48,644 bases of DNA from positions 1 to 48,644 of IMG/VR virus record IMGVR_UViG_3300008952_000086, one strand, 5' to 3'. This document shows positions 8,097 to 16,611 of this stretch, in pieces. Origin of the DNA: a virus. Within the stretch, counting starts at the first letter, position 1. Every line of letters begins with the position of its first letter. The translations under genes and the position numbers were made by a program. The notes under the pieces were generated by a model that was not told the DNA's origin, made no database searches, and was given only the letters and a program-made list of their open reading frames with translations.

Positions 8097-10253
8097 CTAG
8101 GTAGGACCACCTTGACCCCGAGGATTCAGGGCCTTGGAAAGTCCAGCTTCCACTCCACCCCCGCCAGCCGCCGCCGGTCCAGCTTGAGTGGCTGGGCCGC
8201 GACCTCCAGGCGATGGTTGTCCTTCTGCGTTCATAACCTCGTCCACCTCTCCCTGCAACCTTTGCACTACCATGTCCCAACGATCCAGTATTTTGCGCTG
8301 GATCATTGGTGGTAGAGACAGGTAGCGAGCAGAGTTGATGAACTTCCTGTAAACCTTGTGAACAACCTCCACGTTGGCTGCGGGGTTGATCAACAGAGGC
8401 TGACCATCCGGGGATGGACCGTAGTGGGGCATGCCACCCCTTACGATCATTTCGATCTCCCTTCTGGTGTTTCGTCTAACCGTCATCTCTTCCTCAAATG
8501 CAGAGGAAGTGCTGCCCATCTTGAGCAATCGTCTAAACTCATGGACGTCAGGACGGCCAAACTCGTCAACAAGAGCGCCAGACGCCCACATGTTCATCAC
8601 AAACTCAATACGGGCCGGCTCCGACACACTCATTGCGCTCATGTCTCGAATCTGGATGTCAGCGTACTCCATCGACTCCATCGGGATCATAGTCTTGGAC
8701 ATCATCGCTTCGGATCCGATGATGGAGAACGTCCTGGGTGCAAACCCAAACATCCTCTCGCAGAACGCTATGCCCTGGAAAACCTCTGACATCCTCCTTG
8801 CGTATGACCGCTCAAGCCTCTGGTGAGACAGGAGGTTTGCTTGGATGTTGGCGAATGCAAGCCGTCCAGACCGGCCCCCTGGCGGGTTCTGACCCTGCAG
8901 TGCCTCATGAATTGCAGCGATGTCCTGCATTTCGCTTTTGATTGCAGCCTGCTTGTGGGATAGCTGACCGCTGACCTCCGGAGTGGCAGTCCAGTGAGGC
9001 ATGGCACCGCCAGTCTCACGGATGTCCACATTTACAATCTCACCGGGGTCTGTCCTGATGTGCCCCTCGCCCTTTCTCTCCCTGCGCGGCCAGATGAACT
9101 TCGGGACAGAGTAGACAAGGGCATCATGCTCCTTGCCTGCCAGCCGGTTGTACGCCATCTGCTGTGGGATCAGGTGCGGGATCATGCCCTGTGGCAGGAA
9201 CCTCCCCAGCACAGGGTAGCAAGCGAATGGAACGTATGGGATCTGTCCGTTGTAGGGGTTGTCGTACCTCTCAAGTACGTACCCCTGGCACACCTTCACA
9301 ACTTTACCGTTGGGGTGCTTCTCTCGCTCCTTCTCGTCGAGGGCAGACCAAGGTGTCCACTCCTCGTAGACAAGGGCAACCTGCTCGCTATCGTCAGCGT
9401 TTCCAGCACCAAGACCAGACGAGAACATCAACTCTCTAATGTGGTTGCTTTCAAGCGTCCGGTCGGGCTTGATCTTGCCCTTGTACTTTGGATAGGCGGC
9501 TTCGATGGCCTTGATTGGGTAGAGGTTCTGCTCAATCAAATAGCGAGGCTTGAACACGCCACGCTCGGTGAGCCGCATGGATGCAATATCGACAATGATA
9601 TTGAACGGGGAGACACACCTGGCATACGGGGCACCAGTAAACCCGTCGATCGTCTGCGGGATCCCGTCTACAACAGCAGGACGCCTGGTCCTGAACCCTT
9701 CCTTGTCTGTGTATGTCTCAAAGACGTGTTGTCGTAGCCTGTCCCCAGCGTGCTGATCCCAGCCCCAGCGTATCCACCCCAACCCGGTGATGAGGCTCCA
9801 CCTGTAGACCTCCTCTCGGACGTCCGCGATCTTCGCCATCCTATAGTCGTGCTTGAGCACAACCTTGGTGTTCTCTGCACGTTCCCAAGCCTCGAAACTG
9901 CCAGAAATTGGGATAACGTCTGGCTCCGAATCCTCCCGCAGAAGGACAGAAAGCATCTGCTCAACAAAGCGAATAAGGAAGTTCGCCCGGTGAAAGGACC
10001 TTCTCGGCAGTGCAGGTTCTGGGCGAAGCCGCTGCAGCTTCTGCGACCAGTACACGTTTGTTCTTCCAGAGACGTAGTGGATTGCCTCCATCCAGGAACC
10101 TTGGTGGTCCCTGGTTAGAGTTTGCCACTGTCGAGCACGGCGGCTGATCCGCTGCACATCATCCCTGTCCTTCTTGCTTGCTCCGGTCTTTGGGCCGGTT
10201 GGACTAGGCGTCCCTTTCAAGTCCTCGACGTATGGTCGGTCGACTTGAGGCAT
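8097..10253 (-). CDS. Portal protein (P22 gp1-like)
   Basis: A 718-residue protein of the size of P22 portal (725). The N-terminal third includes a helical segment with aromatic residues (SWMEAIHYVSGRTNVYWSQK), then RANFLIRFVEQMLSVLL, typical of P22-type portals. The Gly/Pro-rich C-terminal 50 residues look disordered. The dodecameric portal is the DNA entry and exit ring and binds terminase and the adaptor. I chose ATG at 10253 because it overlaps the upstream stop as TAATG; a longer reading to 10286 is possible. Confidence 0.8.
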   Translation of the reverse strand: MPQVDRPYVEDLKGTPSPTGPKTGASKKDRDDVQRISRRARQWQTLTRDHQGSWMEAIHYVSGRTNVYWSQKLQRLRPEPALPRRSFHRANFLIRFVEQMLSVLLREDSEPDVIPISGSFEAWERAENTKVVLKHDYRMAKIADVREEVYRWSLITGLGWIRWGWDQHAGDRLRQHVFETYTDKEGFRTRRPAVVDGIPQTIDGFTGAPYARCVSPFNIIVDIASMRLTERGVFKPRYLIEQNLYPIKAIEAAYPKYKGKIKPDRTLESNHIRELMFSSGLGAGNADDSEQVALVYEEWTPWSALDEKEREKHPNGKVVKVCQGYVLERYDNPYNGQIPYVPFACYPVLGRFLPQGMIPHLIPQQMAYNRLAGKEHDALVYSVPKFIWPRRERKGEGHIRTDPGEIVNVDIRETGGAMPHWTATPEVSGQLSHKQAAIKSEMQDIAAIHEALQGQNPPGGRSGRLAFANIQANLLSHQRLERSYARRMSEVFQGIAFCERMFGFAPRTFSIIGSEAMMSKTMIPMESMEYADIQIRDMSAMSVSEPARIEFVMNMWASGALVDEFGRPDVHEFRRLLKMGSTSSAFEEEMTVRRNTRREIEMIVRGGMPHYGPSPDGQPLLINPAANVEVVHKVYRKFINSARYLSLPPMIQRKILDRWDMVVQRLQGEVDEVMNAEGQPSPGGRGPATQAGPAAAGGGGVEAGLSKALNPRGQGGPT

Positions 10254-10654
10254 TAGTTCAGAGCGGACTGCATCTGATTCTGCCACATGACAACGTGGTC
10301 ATCGTTGTCCGGATCGAAGCCCCTTCGCCTCATCATGGCAAACGTCGCCTGGCGAGTGTTCCCAGAGAAGTACGCGATTGTATCCTCAATCTCGTCTACG
10401 CCCGGAACCGGAGAGATATCAAGCTCGTTGTCCCAATTTACCGGCTCAACGTGCTCCTGCACCTCCGGAAGAAGCCTCTCGTGGACAGCCTGCGGCATTT
10501 CCCTGGTGTACATCTGCACACAGCGCATCGCAGTGTCGCACAACAGTTCAATATCTTCGGCAAGCATCTTTCGCTCGCGCAGAAGCCTCCACTCGCGAAC
10601 GAGCAGAAACGCAGCCAGCAATGATGCCGCCGTCGCAAAGACGGCGAAGGACAC
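10253..10654 (-). CDS. Small membrane-anchored protein between terminase and portal (133 aa)
   Basis: The N-terminal 20 residues (SFAVFATAASLLAAFLLV) form one membrane helix. Charged, helical and then acidic segments follow, with a C-terminal globular part. The GTG start at 10654 lies just after the stop of the preceding 57-residue gene. The function is unknown. Its position suggests a packaging- or morphogenesis-linked protein acting at the inner membrane. Confidence 0.55.
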   Translation of the reverse strand: MSFAVFATAASLLAAFLLVREWRLLRERKMLAEDIELLCDTAMRCVQMYTREMPQAVHERLLPEVQEHVEPVNWDNELDISPVPGVDEIEDTIAYFSGNTRQATFAMMRRRGFDPDNDDHVVMWQNQMQSALN

Positions 10655-10656
10655 TA

Positions 10657-10830
10657 CTAGATGCCCTTCTTGTACTTCGCAGCGCGGTCGGGCTTGGAAG
10701 CGCCAGCCTTGACGCTAGTCAGCGAACCACCGCTGCCAAGAACCTTTCGCGTGTAGGAATCACGCGTGCTCACGTTCTTCCGTGGGGTACCGCTCTTGCT
10801 TCGACCACTCTTGGAACCGTTGAGTGCCAT
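10657..10830 (-). CDS. Small basic Ser/Lys/Gly-rich protein (57 aa)
   Basis: A 57-codon gene whose ATG overlaps the terminase stop (TGATG). The product is rich in Ser, Lys, Gly and Thr (for example SKSGRSKSG-like stretches) with a basic C-terminus, and is probably disordered. It is the third small basic protein of the virion block. Coupling on both sides supports it; the function is unknown. Confidence 0.6.
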   Translation of the reverse strand: MALNGSKSGRSKSGTPRKNVSTRDSYTRKVLGSGGSLTSVKAGASKPDRAAKYKKGI

Positions 10831-12872
10831 CAGTGCCTCCAGGCTTGTTTATCCGCGATCTTATACGGATCCAGGGCCTTTCGCCCCTCATACATTTGGG
10901 AGCCTATGAGACGGTTCAGCATTTCGTCAACCTCCCTCTCCCTCTCACCCTCTGCCTCGGCGGCAAGAGTCTCCATAGCGTCCATTTCAATGTACGCCAG
11001 AATCATGCAGCCATCTACAAGGTCGTCGTACAGCTTGTTTCTCATACGAATGGCGCTATCCCTTGGCTTGATACCCCTGGGAGCGCCCTCGTAGTCAATG
11101 GTTCCGTCTGCTCTATTCACAACGACGTACTGCTGGATCTGGTCCAGTGTTCGCTTGTCGTGAAAAAGCCAACGCTGCTTGGCTATCACCCTTGCTAGAG
11201 CTTGCCTCGCCTTTGGCTTGTTTATCTTCGTAAGAAGAAACCCGTACTTGTTCTCCATCAGGTTCAGAACCTTGTCTGCATTCTGACGGATGTAGACCAT
11301 AGCCCCGCAGCCAAGAAGCCTGGACGAGACGTACTTCTGCTCCTTGTTGTCTGGAACGTGGAGTACACGCTTTCCTGTGATCGACTCGTAGTACCGACCA
11401 AGAAGGTAAGCCTGGTCCACGTACTCGTGCAGCGGTCTCTTGCACTCGATTACAGCGACCTGCTCTGGCCTTGAATTCTCCTTGAACGCGAAGAACTGGC
11501 TAGCCTGCATATCGCTGTCCGGATACCCGTCAGAAGCGTCGTGGATAGCAACCACATCAACACCCTCCTCCGGGAGCGTGTATATCTTCACGTCTCCGTC
11601 TGGAAGGTGAAGAACCTTTGGAACCGGCTCTGTTGCCTTCCACATATCAGCGTTGTTCGACATGGGGTCCTCCATGACCCCCTGAATCATTGGATCCCTA
11701 ACGTACGCTCTTGCAGCAGCGATACCAGCAGGATCAAACACTGTTACGCCAGATGATCTAAACGCAACCTCTGGGCACCACGGGTACTGATTGTCGAATA
11801 CGTCAGGGCTACCCTCGCAGTAGTTCGGAATCATCCACCGACGCCAGGCTAGCTGCCCGGCAGTCATGTCGTGACCGTATCTCTCACTGCAGCCCTCGAT
11901 CATTTTGGACTCTCTATCGTCCAGATCGTCCATGACCTGCTTTTCGCTCAACCCGACCCAACGGTCAGTGTCATCAAAGCAGTAGGTTGGTTCCTCCCAG
12001 AAACCTACAAATAGGGGCGTGTAGGCTGATTCACCACGCTCTGACAGCTTCCATGTGTCGTAGAACCACCCCTGCTCGCCCTCTGCCGTCGACTCAAGAA
12101 CCTGAACAGTATTCGGGTTGATGTGTGGCTGCGGCATCGCCTGATTGAGGTTCGAGAACAGGGTTGTGGCGTTACGCCAACCGCTTCTAGCCACCTCAGA
12201 CCCGTGGAATCCTGTGACCGTATAACCAGCGCCAGCGTCGGTGTCTCTCGCAGTGTCGATGCTGATGATGCTGCCAAGTCCAGGCTCTCGCATACGCATC
12301 TTCCCTGACGGGTTCTGAAACGAAAGCTCGTTTCTGTTGTCCTGTCTGGTCATCGGACGCATCCATTCAGGCAGGAACGTGTGAAACGTCTGGTACATGC
12401 GAAGAAGCTCTGCAGCGTTCTTGTCGGAGTGACCAACCACCAGGATTCTTTCGTACAGCTTTGATGCAGCGATGGCGTAGAGTATCGCCGCTGTCATGGT
12501 AGATGCGCCCTGCTGGCGTGCCTTGAGCAGGATGATCCACATGGGGTCCCCCTGCGAGCGCAGCTTCTTGAGAAGCGCATACAGCCTATTCTGCAGCGTT
12601 TTCCACTGGTTTAGCTGAACCGGACGCCTACCAAACTGCTCGTCAGCCTCCTTGGGCCGAATCCACAGGAGCGTCTTTACATACGTCTCAACAGACGTGA
12701 GACATTTCGCCTGAATCACATCCCTTCGGATACGACCCTGGTCGTCGTGGTGCTTTAGGAGTCGCAGCCGTTTCAGGTGCTCCGGATCCTTTTGGAACTG
12801 ACGGATGGCGTGCTCGATACCTAGGTTGACGTTGTAGGTCTCGTGCGGGCTGGGCTGTTCTAGGAGGTCCAC
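10830..12872 (-). CDS. Terminase large subunit
   Basis: A 680-residue packaging ATPase/nuclease. The N-terminal ATPase has the adenine-binding area and a Walker A-like LKARQQGAST at about 116-125, with Arg/Gln replacing part of the classic P-loop as in many terminases. A Walker B-like VQVLESTAEG follows with the catalytic Glu near 260. The RNase H-like nuclease half has candidate acidic residues in AIHDASDGY (Asp 445) and YDDLVDG near 620. It pumps DNA into the procapsid through the portal and cuts concatemers. It starts at GTG 12872 without a clear ribosome site. Confidence 0.9.
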   Translation of the reverse strand: MDLLEQPSPHETYNVNLGIEHAIRQFQKDPEHLKRLRLLKHHDDQGRIRRDVIQAKCLTSVETYVKTLLWIRPKEADEQFGRRPVQLNQWKTLQNRLYALLKKLRSQGDPMWIILLKARQQGASTMTAAILYAIAASKLYERILVVGHSDKNAAELLRMYQTFHTFLPEWMRPMTRQDNRNELSFQNPSGKMRMREPGLGSIISIDTARDTDAGAGYTVTGFHGSEVARSGWRNATTLFSNLNQAMPQPHINPNTVQVLESTAEGEQGWFYDTWKLSERGESAYTPLFVGFWEEPTYCFDDTDRWVGLSEKQVMDDLDDRESKMIEGCSERYGHDMTAGQLAWRRWMIPNYCEGSPDVFDNQYPWCPEVAFRSSGVTVFDPAGIAAARAYVRDPMIQGVMEDPMSNNADMWKATEPVPKVLHLPDGDVKIYTLPEEGVDVVAIHDASDGYPDSDMQASQFFAFKENSRPEQVAVIECKRPLHEYVDQAYLLGRYYESITGKRVLHVPDNKEQKYVSSRLLGCGAMVYIRQNADKVLNLMENKYGFLLTKINKPKARQALARVIAKQRWLFHDKRTLDQIQQYVVVNRADGTIDYEGAPRGIKPRDSAIRMRNKLYDDLVDGCMILAYIEMDAMETLAAEAEGEREREVDEMLNRLIGSQMYEGRKALDPYKIADKQAWRH

Positions 12873-12879
12873 CTAGGCA

Positions 12880-13266
12880 CTATACACCCACTGCGTGGAT
12901 CTGAACGTAGGTAGCCACGCCGGCCTTCCGCTGCAGGTTGAACTGAACAACCGACCCACCAACAGCAGCAGACGGAAAGTTGAACACCATAGCCCTATCT
13001 TGAGCTAGTCCAACCTGCGTGTCACCACCATGAAAACGAAACTGCACATCCTGGTCTGGGCGGATATACAAGAACTGGCACCTTGAAATGCCCAGCATCT
13101 GAATGGTGGTATCACCGTCAGAACCCAGAAGCCTGGTCTCCGAGTGCATTTCGCCTGTCGTAGACAGGTTCAGAAGATCGGTGACGTCCTCGGACAGAGA
13201 GTGCTGCGTGAACGCAGAGTCCCTCGCCACCTCCAGCACATGGCGCTGTCGGACGTGTGCAGCCAC
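12880..13266 (-). CDS. Beta-rich virion protein upstream of terminase (128 aa)
   Basis: A 128-residue protein with a helical first third and beta-rich remainder (SRCQFLYIRPDQDVQFRFHG, then a Gly/Val-rich end). The composition fits a small virion or head-decoration protein. The GTG start has an AGAGG stretch in front and lies 3 bases after the upstream stop. No family name can be given. Confidence 0.5.
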   Translation of the reverse strand: MAAHVRQRHVLEVARDSAFTQHSLSEDVTDLLNLSTTGEMHSETRLLGSDGDTTIQMLGISRCQFLYIRPDQDVQFRFHGGDTQVGLAQDRAMVFNFPSAAVGGSVVQFNLQRKAGVATYVQIHAVGV

Positions 13267-13269
13267 CCT

Positions 13270-13890
13270 CTACGCAGTCAGTTCGTTGATGTTCAGAGCC
13301 CTGAACCGGAGCGAACTCTGCGTCATGACCGGGTAGTAGTCCAACTCTAGGCCAAGCAGCCAGACGCCCTCAGCACCCACGTCAATGGCAGTCGCATCCA
13401 TTTCAGCCTTGAACGTCAGCCACTGCGACGTAACTTCCTCTGTCTGGGAGTTGAACGTGAGCGTATCTGCGTTGATGACGCCACGGCCAGTGCGCTTCAT
13501 CGAGCGCGCCAGGGCAACCCCAACAGTGTCCTGGGGAATGGTGGTGTCCAGCGCCGTGACGGGATCCACCAAAGCGGCATCCTCGGCAATGGCCGAGTAC
13601 GTCACGATCCAATCAATGGTGTCTGCAGCAGTCGCGCTACCGTGCGTCCAGTGGACACGAACCCCGATGGTTGCCCGGGGGTCAAGGTCGTACGGGACCT
13701 TGGTCGCAAAGTTGAACATATCGCCAGCAAGCATTCGAGGATACGCAAAGCCACCAGTAACAGCCAGCCACTGCGGGCTGCCAGTGTGGGCACCCTCAAT
13801 GGCAGTCCCCGCATTCAGGATTGACTGACCCTGCGCCGGCATCCAGATGCGCTTACGACGCCACTTCATCTTTGAGTCTACGATTGGCAT
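13270..13890 (-). CDS. Virion protein, possible head decoration or fibre (206 aa)
   Basis: A beta-rich, Ala/Thr-rich protein. The N-terminus is basic (KMKWRRKRIWMPAQG). The core shows alternating beta segments such as IGVRVHWTHGSATAADTIDW, and the C-terminus is LELDYYPVMTQ... The ribosome site GGAGG stands before the ATG at 13890. Three adjacent beta-rich virion genes upstream of the large terminase is an uncommon order. The function is inferred from composition only. Confidence 0.5.
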   Translation of the reverse strand: MPIVDSKMKWRRKRIWMPAQGQSILNAGTAIEGAHTGSPQWLAVTGGFAYPRMLAGDMFNFATKVPYDLDPRATIGVRVHWTHGSATAADTIDWIVTYSAIAEDAALVDPVTALDTTIPQDTVGVALARSMKRTGRGVINADTLTFNSQTEEVTSQWLTFKAEMDATAIDVGAEGVWLLGLELDYYPVMTQSSLRFRALNINELTA

Positions 13891-13902
13891 CGGTCCTCCA
13901 GT

Positions 13903-14661
13903 CTACAGGGCTTGGCCGGGACGATATCGGAACATCACGAAATACGAGGTCTGACCATCAAAGTCGTCGTCGGTGTGAAAATTCAACGAGCACTCGCCGT
14001 TCGCGTTGATCTGGTCGACCTGATAAGTGGCCCCGGATCCAGCAGCGCCATTGTTGGCAGCAAGCGTCGCGTTGAAGCAGACGGTGGTTGCGATGTCGTT
14101 GTCCAGGTGCGTGACCGACAGGATGTGGTCGATACGCGCAGCGCCCGTAACCTCAATGCTCGGGTCGCAGGGACCAAACACCAAGTGCAGGGTTGCCCCC
14201 ATAGCCAACTGGTCAGCACCCTCGGCAATCACGCCATCGGCACCCTCGACAACAACCTGATCGATCCGCCGGTACGCGTTCACGGTGTCGCCAGTCAGGG
14301 ACCCAGCAGCGAAGTTGATGACCTCGGTAATGGGATCACCGAACGCGTTAGATCCAGAAATGGTGATGGTTCCAACAGCATCAGCGCCTGCGGCGTCCGT
14401 GTACGTCCAGGTGTACCGACGCGGAGTTCCCGCCGGGACCTGATTGTTCATGCCAGTGCAGGTGATTCGCCGGTTGCCAGAGACCAACTCGTCTGTTCGA
14501 GCGGTTCCAAGGGCGTTCAGGTTTGCAGCCGTCAACAGGGCGGACGTCGCCGGTGCGTCGGTGGAAACCCAAGTCGAGATACCGTAGGTCTCCCGGCACG
14601 CTCGGGCGTTGGAAAGGTCAGGAAGCCCGAGTTCTCGTCCAGCAGTTCGTCCAGCAGCCAT
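13903..14661 (-). CDS. Probable virion structural protein (252 aa)
   Basis: The first gene of the virion block. The product is Ala/Thr/Gly/Asn-rich with regular beta segments (YTWTYTDAAGADAVGTITIS; TYQVDQINANGECSLNFHTD). This is typical of phage head or tail surface proteins with an immunoglobulin-like or jelly-roll fold. The ATG at 14661 has GGGGA in front; an upstream in-frame ATG at 14691 lacks one. Its promoter must lie between here and the oppositely oriented regulator at 14736. Confidence 0.55.
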   Translation of the reverse strand: MAAGRTAGRELGLPDLSNARACRETYGISTWVSTDAPATSALLTAANLNALGTARTDELVSGNRRITCTGMNNQVPAGTPRRYTWTYTDAAGADAVGTITISGSNAFGDPITEVINFAAGSLTGDTVNAYRRIDQVVVEGADGVIAEGADQLAMGATLHLVFGPCDPSIEVTGAARIDHILSVTHLDNDIATTVCFNATLAANNGAAGSGATYQVDQINANGECSLNFHTDDDFDGQTSYFVMFRYRPGQAL

Positions 14662-14699
14662 GATATTCCCCGTGGGTGATTGCGCGAACAAGCTCCCAC

Positions 14700-14727
14700 T
14701 GGACCATACGTGTCGTCAAGCTATAGT
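14700..14727 (+). promoter_or_regulatory. Promoter of a probable leaderless regulator gene
   Basis: TGGACC at 14700-14705 and TATAGT at 14722-14727 are spaced by 16 bases and match the sigma-70 consensus at 4/6 and 5/6 positions. The GTG of the HTH gene begins 9 bases after the -10 box, so transcription should start at or beside the start codon. Confidence 0.5.
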
Positions 14728-14735
14728 CTGGCGAA

Positions 14736-14942
14736 GTGGGACAAAGCGCGCACTACAAGGTCGTCTACCACATAGTGAAAGGTGCCCATGAGGCTGGAGA
14801 GCGATTGTCCGTCAGGAAAATCGCCAGCATAACGGGCATTCCGAAGTCCACTGTATGCAGGGATCTGGCGTTATTGAAAAGGTGGGGTTGGCTCAAGCGG
14901 TCTCATTTTCGGCGGGGCTACTACCCAACAAGCGAGCACTAG
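14736..14942 (+). CDS. Small helix-turn-helix regulator (68 aa)
   Basis: A 68-residue DNA-binding protein. Residues 20-60 carry an HTH (SVRKIASITGIPKSTVCRDL) followed by a wing-like basic stretch (RWGWLKRSHFRRGYY), as in IclR- or MarR-type domains. It faces the leftward virion genes across a 74-base gap and could control them or the replication module. It starts with GTG at the predicted transcription start, with no ribosome site. Its last 50 bases overlap the end of the opposing gene at 14893-15192. Confidence 0.65.
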   Translation: MGQSAHYKVVYHIVKGAHEAGERLSVRKIASITGIPKSTVCRDLALLKRWGWLKRSHFRRGYYPTSEH

Positions 14943-15192
14943 CCGCCTGCATCACGTTACCGATGCTCTCTATCGCTTCATCGGTCAAGGTCGTCATCGC
15001 CTGAATGTCCGCCTGCCTGTCCTTCCTTGTCGCTATGTGCTCCGGGATTGACAGCTTCACCCCCAACTGAACCCTCACCACATAGCGATGCTCGCCGTTT
15101 TCTTTGGGTAGTCGATCTAGCGCCGCTGGAATCTCCCTCTCTCGCAATCGTTCGCGAATCAAGTGTTCCAGTGGTTGTAACGAAGACGGCAT
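14893..15192 (-). CDS. Unknown helical protein (99 aa)
   Basis: A well-formed AGGAGGG ribosome site lies 8 bases before the ATG at 15192. The protein is helical and charged (LEHLIRERLREREIPAALDR), then beta-rich (YVVRVQLGVKLSIPEH), with a helical Ala-rich end. It lies wholly or partly inside the 3' part of the upstream gene in another frame. Its natural composition suggests that this frame is the coding one. No family was recognised. Confidence 0.6.
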   Translation of the reverse strand: MPSSLQPLEHLIRERLREREIPAALDRLPKENGEHRYVVRVQLGVKLSIPEHIATRKDRQADIQAMTTLTDEAIESIGNVMQAASARLLGSSPAENETA

Positions 15193-15589
15193 CGTGTCGT
15201 CCCTCCTTCCCCATTCTTGATATTCCAGATGGCGTGGTCTTGAAGGCCGTTGCTATCTCGTCCTTCGTCCACCCCATGTTGTTCATGCCCTTGATTACGA
15301 GCTTTCTCATGAGACGAATGTCTCTACGGGTGGTTCCCATCCTCATAACAGCGGACCACTTGTACCCGCACTGCTTGATCCACCCCTCTACCAGCCTCAT
15401 ATCCCTCTGTAGATCCGGACGGATGTCAGTGCCGAACACCACCCCACCGTCAGAGTGAACGCCGACCTCCTTCTCAAAGAAGTCGTACAACGCTCCGACC
15501 AGCGGTACTGCCACCTCGTTCCCCTCGACGCTGTCGACTAGCTCGTCCAGGACCTGTCGGATAATGTCGTTTGATGTGGTTTTTTTCAT
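14978..15589 (-). CDS. HTH-containing protein with a suspicious C-terminal extension
   Basis: The ATG at 15589 overlaps the methyltransferase stop (ATGA). Residues 1-130 look like a true protein: a helical N-terminus (DIIRQVLDELVDSVEG) and an HTH-like segment MGWTKDEIATAFKTTPSGIS near 110-130. The final 70 residues, after 'GRHDAVF', are low-complexity Gly/Ser/Arg/Asp and lie antiphase to the well-formed gene at 14893-15192 over 215 bases. The native stop may have been lost by frameshift, or the tail is tolerated dual coding. It may be a regulator or replication accessory. Confidence 0.5.
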   Translation of the reverse strand: MKKTTSNDIIRQVLDELVDSVEGNEVAVPLVGALYDFFEKEVGVHSDGGVVFGTDIRPDLQRDMRLVEGWIKQCGYKWSAVMRMGTTRRDIRLMRKLVIKGMNNMGWTKDEIATAFKTTPSGISRMGKEGRHDAVFVTTTGTLDSRTIAREGDSSGARSTTQRKRRASLCGEGSVGGEAVNPGAHSDKEGQAGGHSGDDDLDR

Positions 15590-16611
15590 GACATCATAGT
15601 GAATAGGTCCATCGGCTCGCATCGGACCCTCTCCACCGCCCGATCGGCAACCTCCTGGATGGCCTCGAATCCAACAAAGTCGCACCCAACCCTCTTGGCT
15701 GCTACTGCCGTTGTTCCGCTACCCATGAATGGGTCAAGAACCACGCCCGGCATGGTGCCAGCCTCACACCCGCACCTGATGGTTTCCTTCTCCCACTTCC
15801 GGTCATCCATGTGCCGGTTCTTTAGCCCTGTATTGCCTGCTGATCGCCCCTCTGGCCTCCATGTCCGATCGCGTTCCTCATGGTAGTCACCCCATGTCTG
15901 ACCCTCGGATCTCCAGGCCGTGTAGATTGTGGGCCGTGAACACTTGGGGCACACCTTCGCTGGCAGCGTGGCCGGCAGATACCTGCCAGGTAGGCCAAGG
16001 GGCTGCATGGCGAAGTGCTCCTTCCCCTTGAAGTTTGCCCTCTGAACCTGGCACCAGTCCTTTGGCGGCACGCCTGCTGGGTGAACCTTGTCCTTCGACG
16101 GTAGGCGTATCCTGTCCATGTCGAAGTGGTACTGGCCGTCAGAGTGTGGATGGGCAAGTAGAATCACCGGCTCCCACGCCGTTGAAAGCCTGTCAGTGTG
16201 GGGCTCTGGCATGGTCGACTTCTTCACCCATGCGATGATATTCCGCACATACCAGCCATGAGACTGCAGGGCCATAGCAACCCGAAACGGGATCATGCAG
16301 GCGTTTTTGCTCGCCACACCCTGGCCCATGCCAGCCGAATAGGAGTCTCCAAGGTTCCACCAGACGGTGCCCCAGGGCTTTAGAACCCTCTCCATCTTGA
16401 AGAATAGCTGAACAGTTCGCTCAACGTACTCGTCAACCGTTGCCTCTTCACCGAACCGTGTTATGTCAACTTCTACAGGGTACGCCCTCACCGAATAATA
16501 TGGCGGGCTAGACCACACGGTATCGATGGACGCCTCCGGAAGCGTGTCCAAAAGCTCAAACGTGTCTCCAACTAGAACCCTGTCCCTGTGGTCAACAAGT
16601 TTATCGTTCAT
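15586..16611 (-). CDS. DNA methyltransferase, beta class (N4-cytosine or N6-adenine)
   Basis: A 341-residue enzyme. The catalytic motif IV (SSPPYY, residues 34-39) comes first and the AdoMet-binding motif I (DPFMGSGTT, 293-301) near the end, which is the beta-class order. SPPY is common in N4-cytosine enzymes but also occurs in N6-adenine enzymes. A long target-recognition region between them holds CPKC and CGC, a possible zinc site. It is a solitary methylase with no restriction partner nearby, so it probably protects phage DNA or tunes replication or packaging. ATG 16611 overlaps the upstream stop. Confidence 0.85.
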   Translation of the reverse strand: MNDKLVDHRDRVLVGDTFELLDTLPEASIDTVWSSPPYYSVRAYPVEVDITRFGEEATVDEYVERTVQLFFKMERVLKPWGTVWWNLGDSYSAGMGQGVASKNACMIPFRVAMALQSHGWYVRNIIAWVKKSTMPEPHTDRLSTAWEPVILLAHPHSDGQYHFDMDRIRLPSKDKVHPAGVPPKDWCQVQRANFKGKEHFAMQPLGLPGRYLPATLPAKVCPKCSRPTIYTAWRSEGQTWGDYHEERDRTWRPEGRSAGNTGLKNRHMDDRKWEKETIRCGCEAGTMPGVVLDPFMGSGTTAVAAKRVGCDFVGFEAIQEVADRAVERVRCEPMDLFTMMS

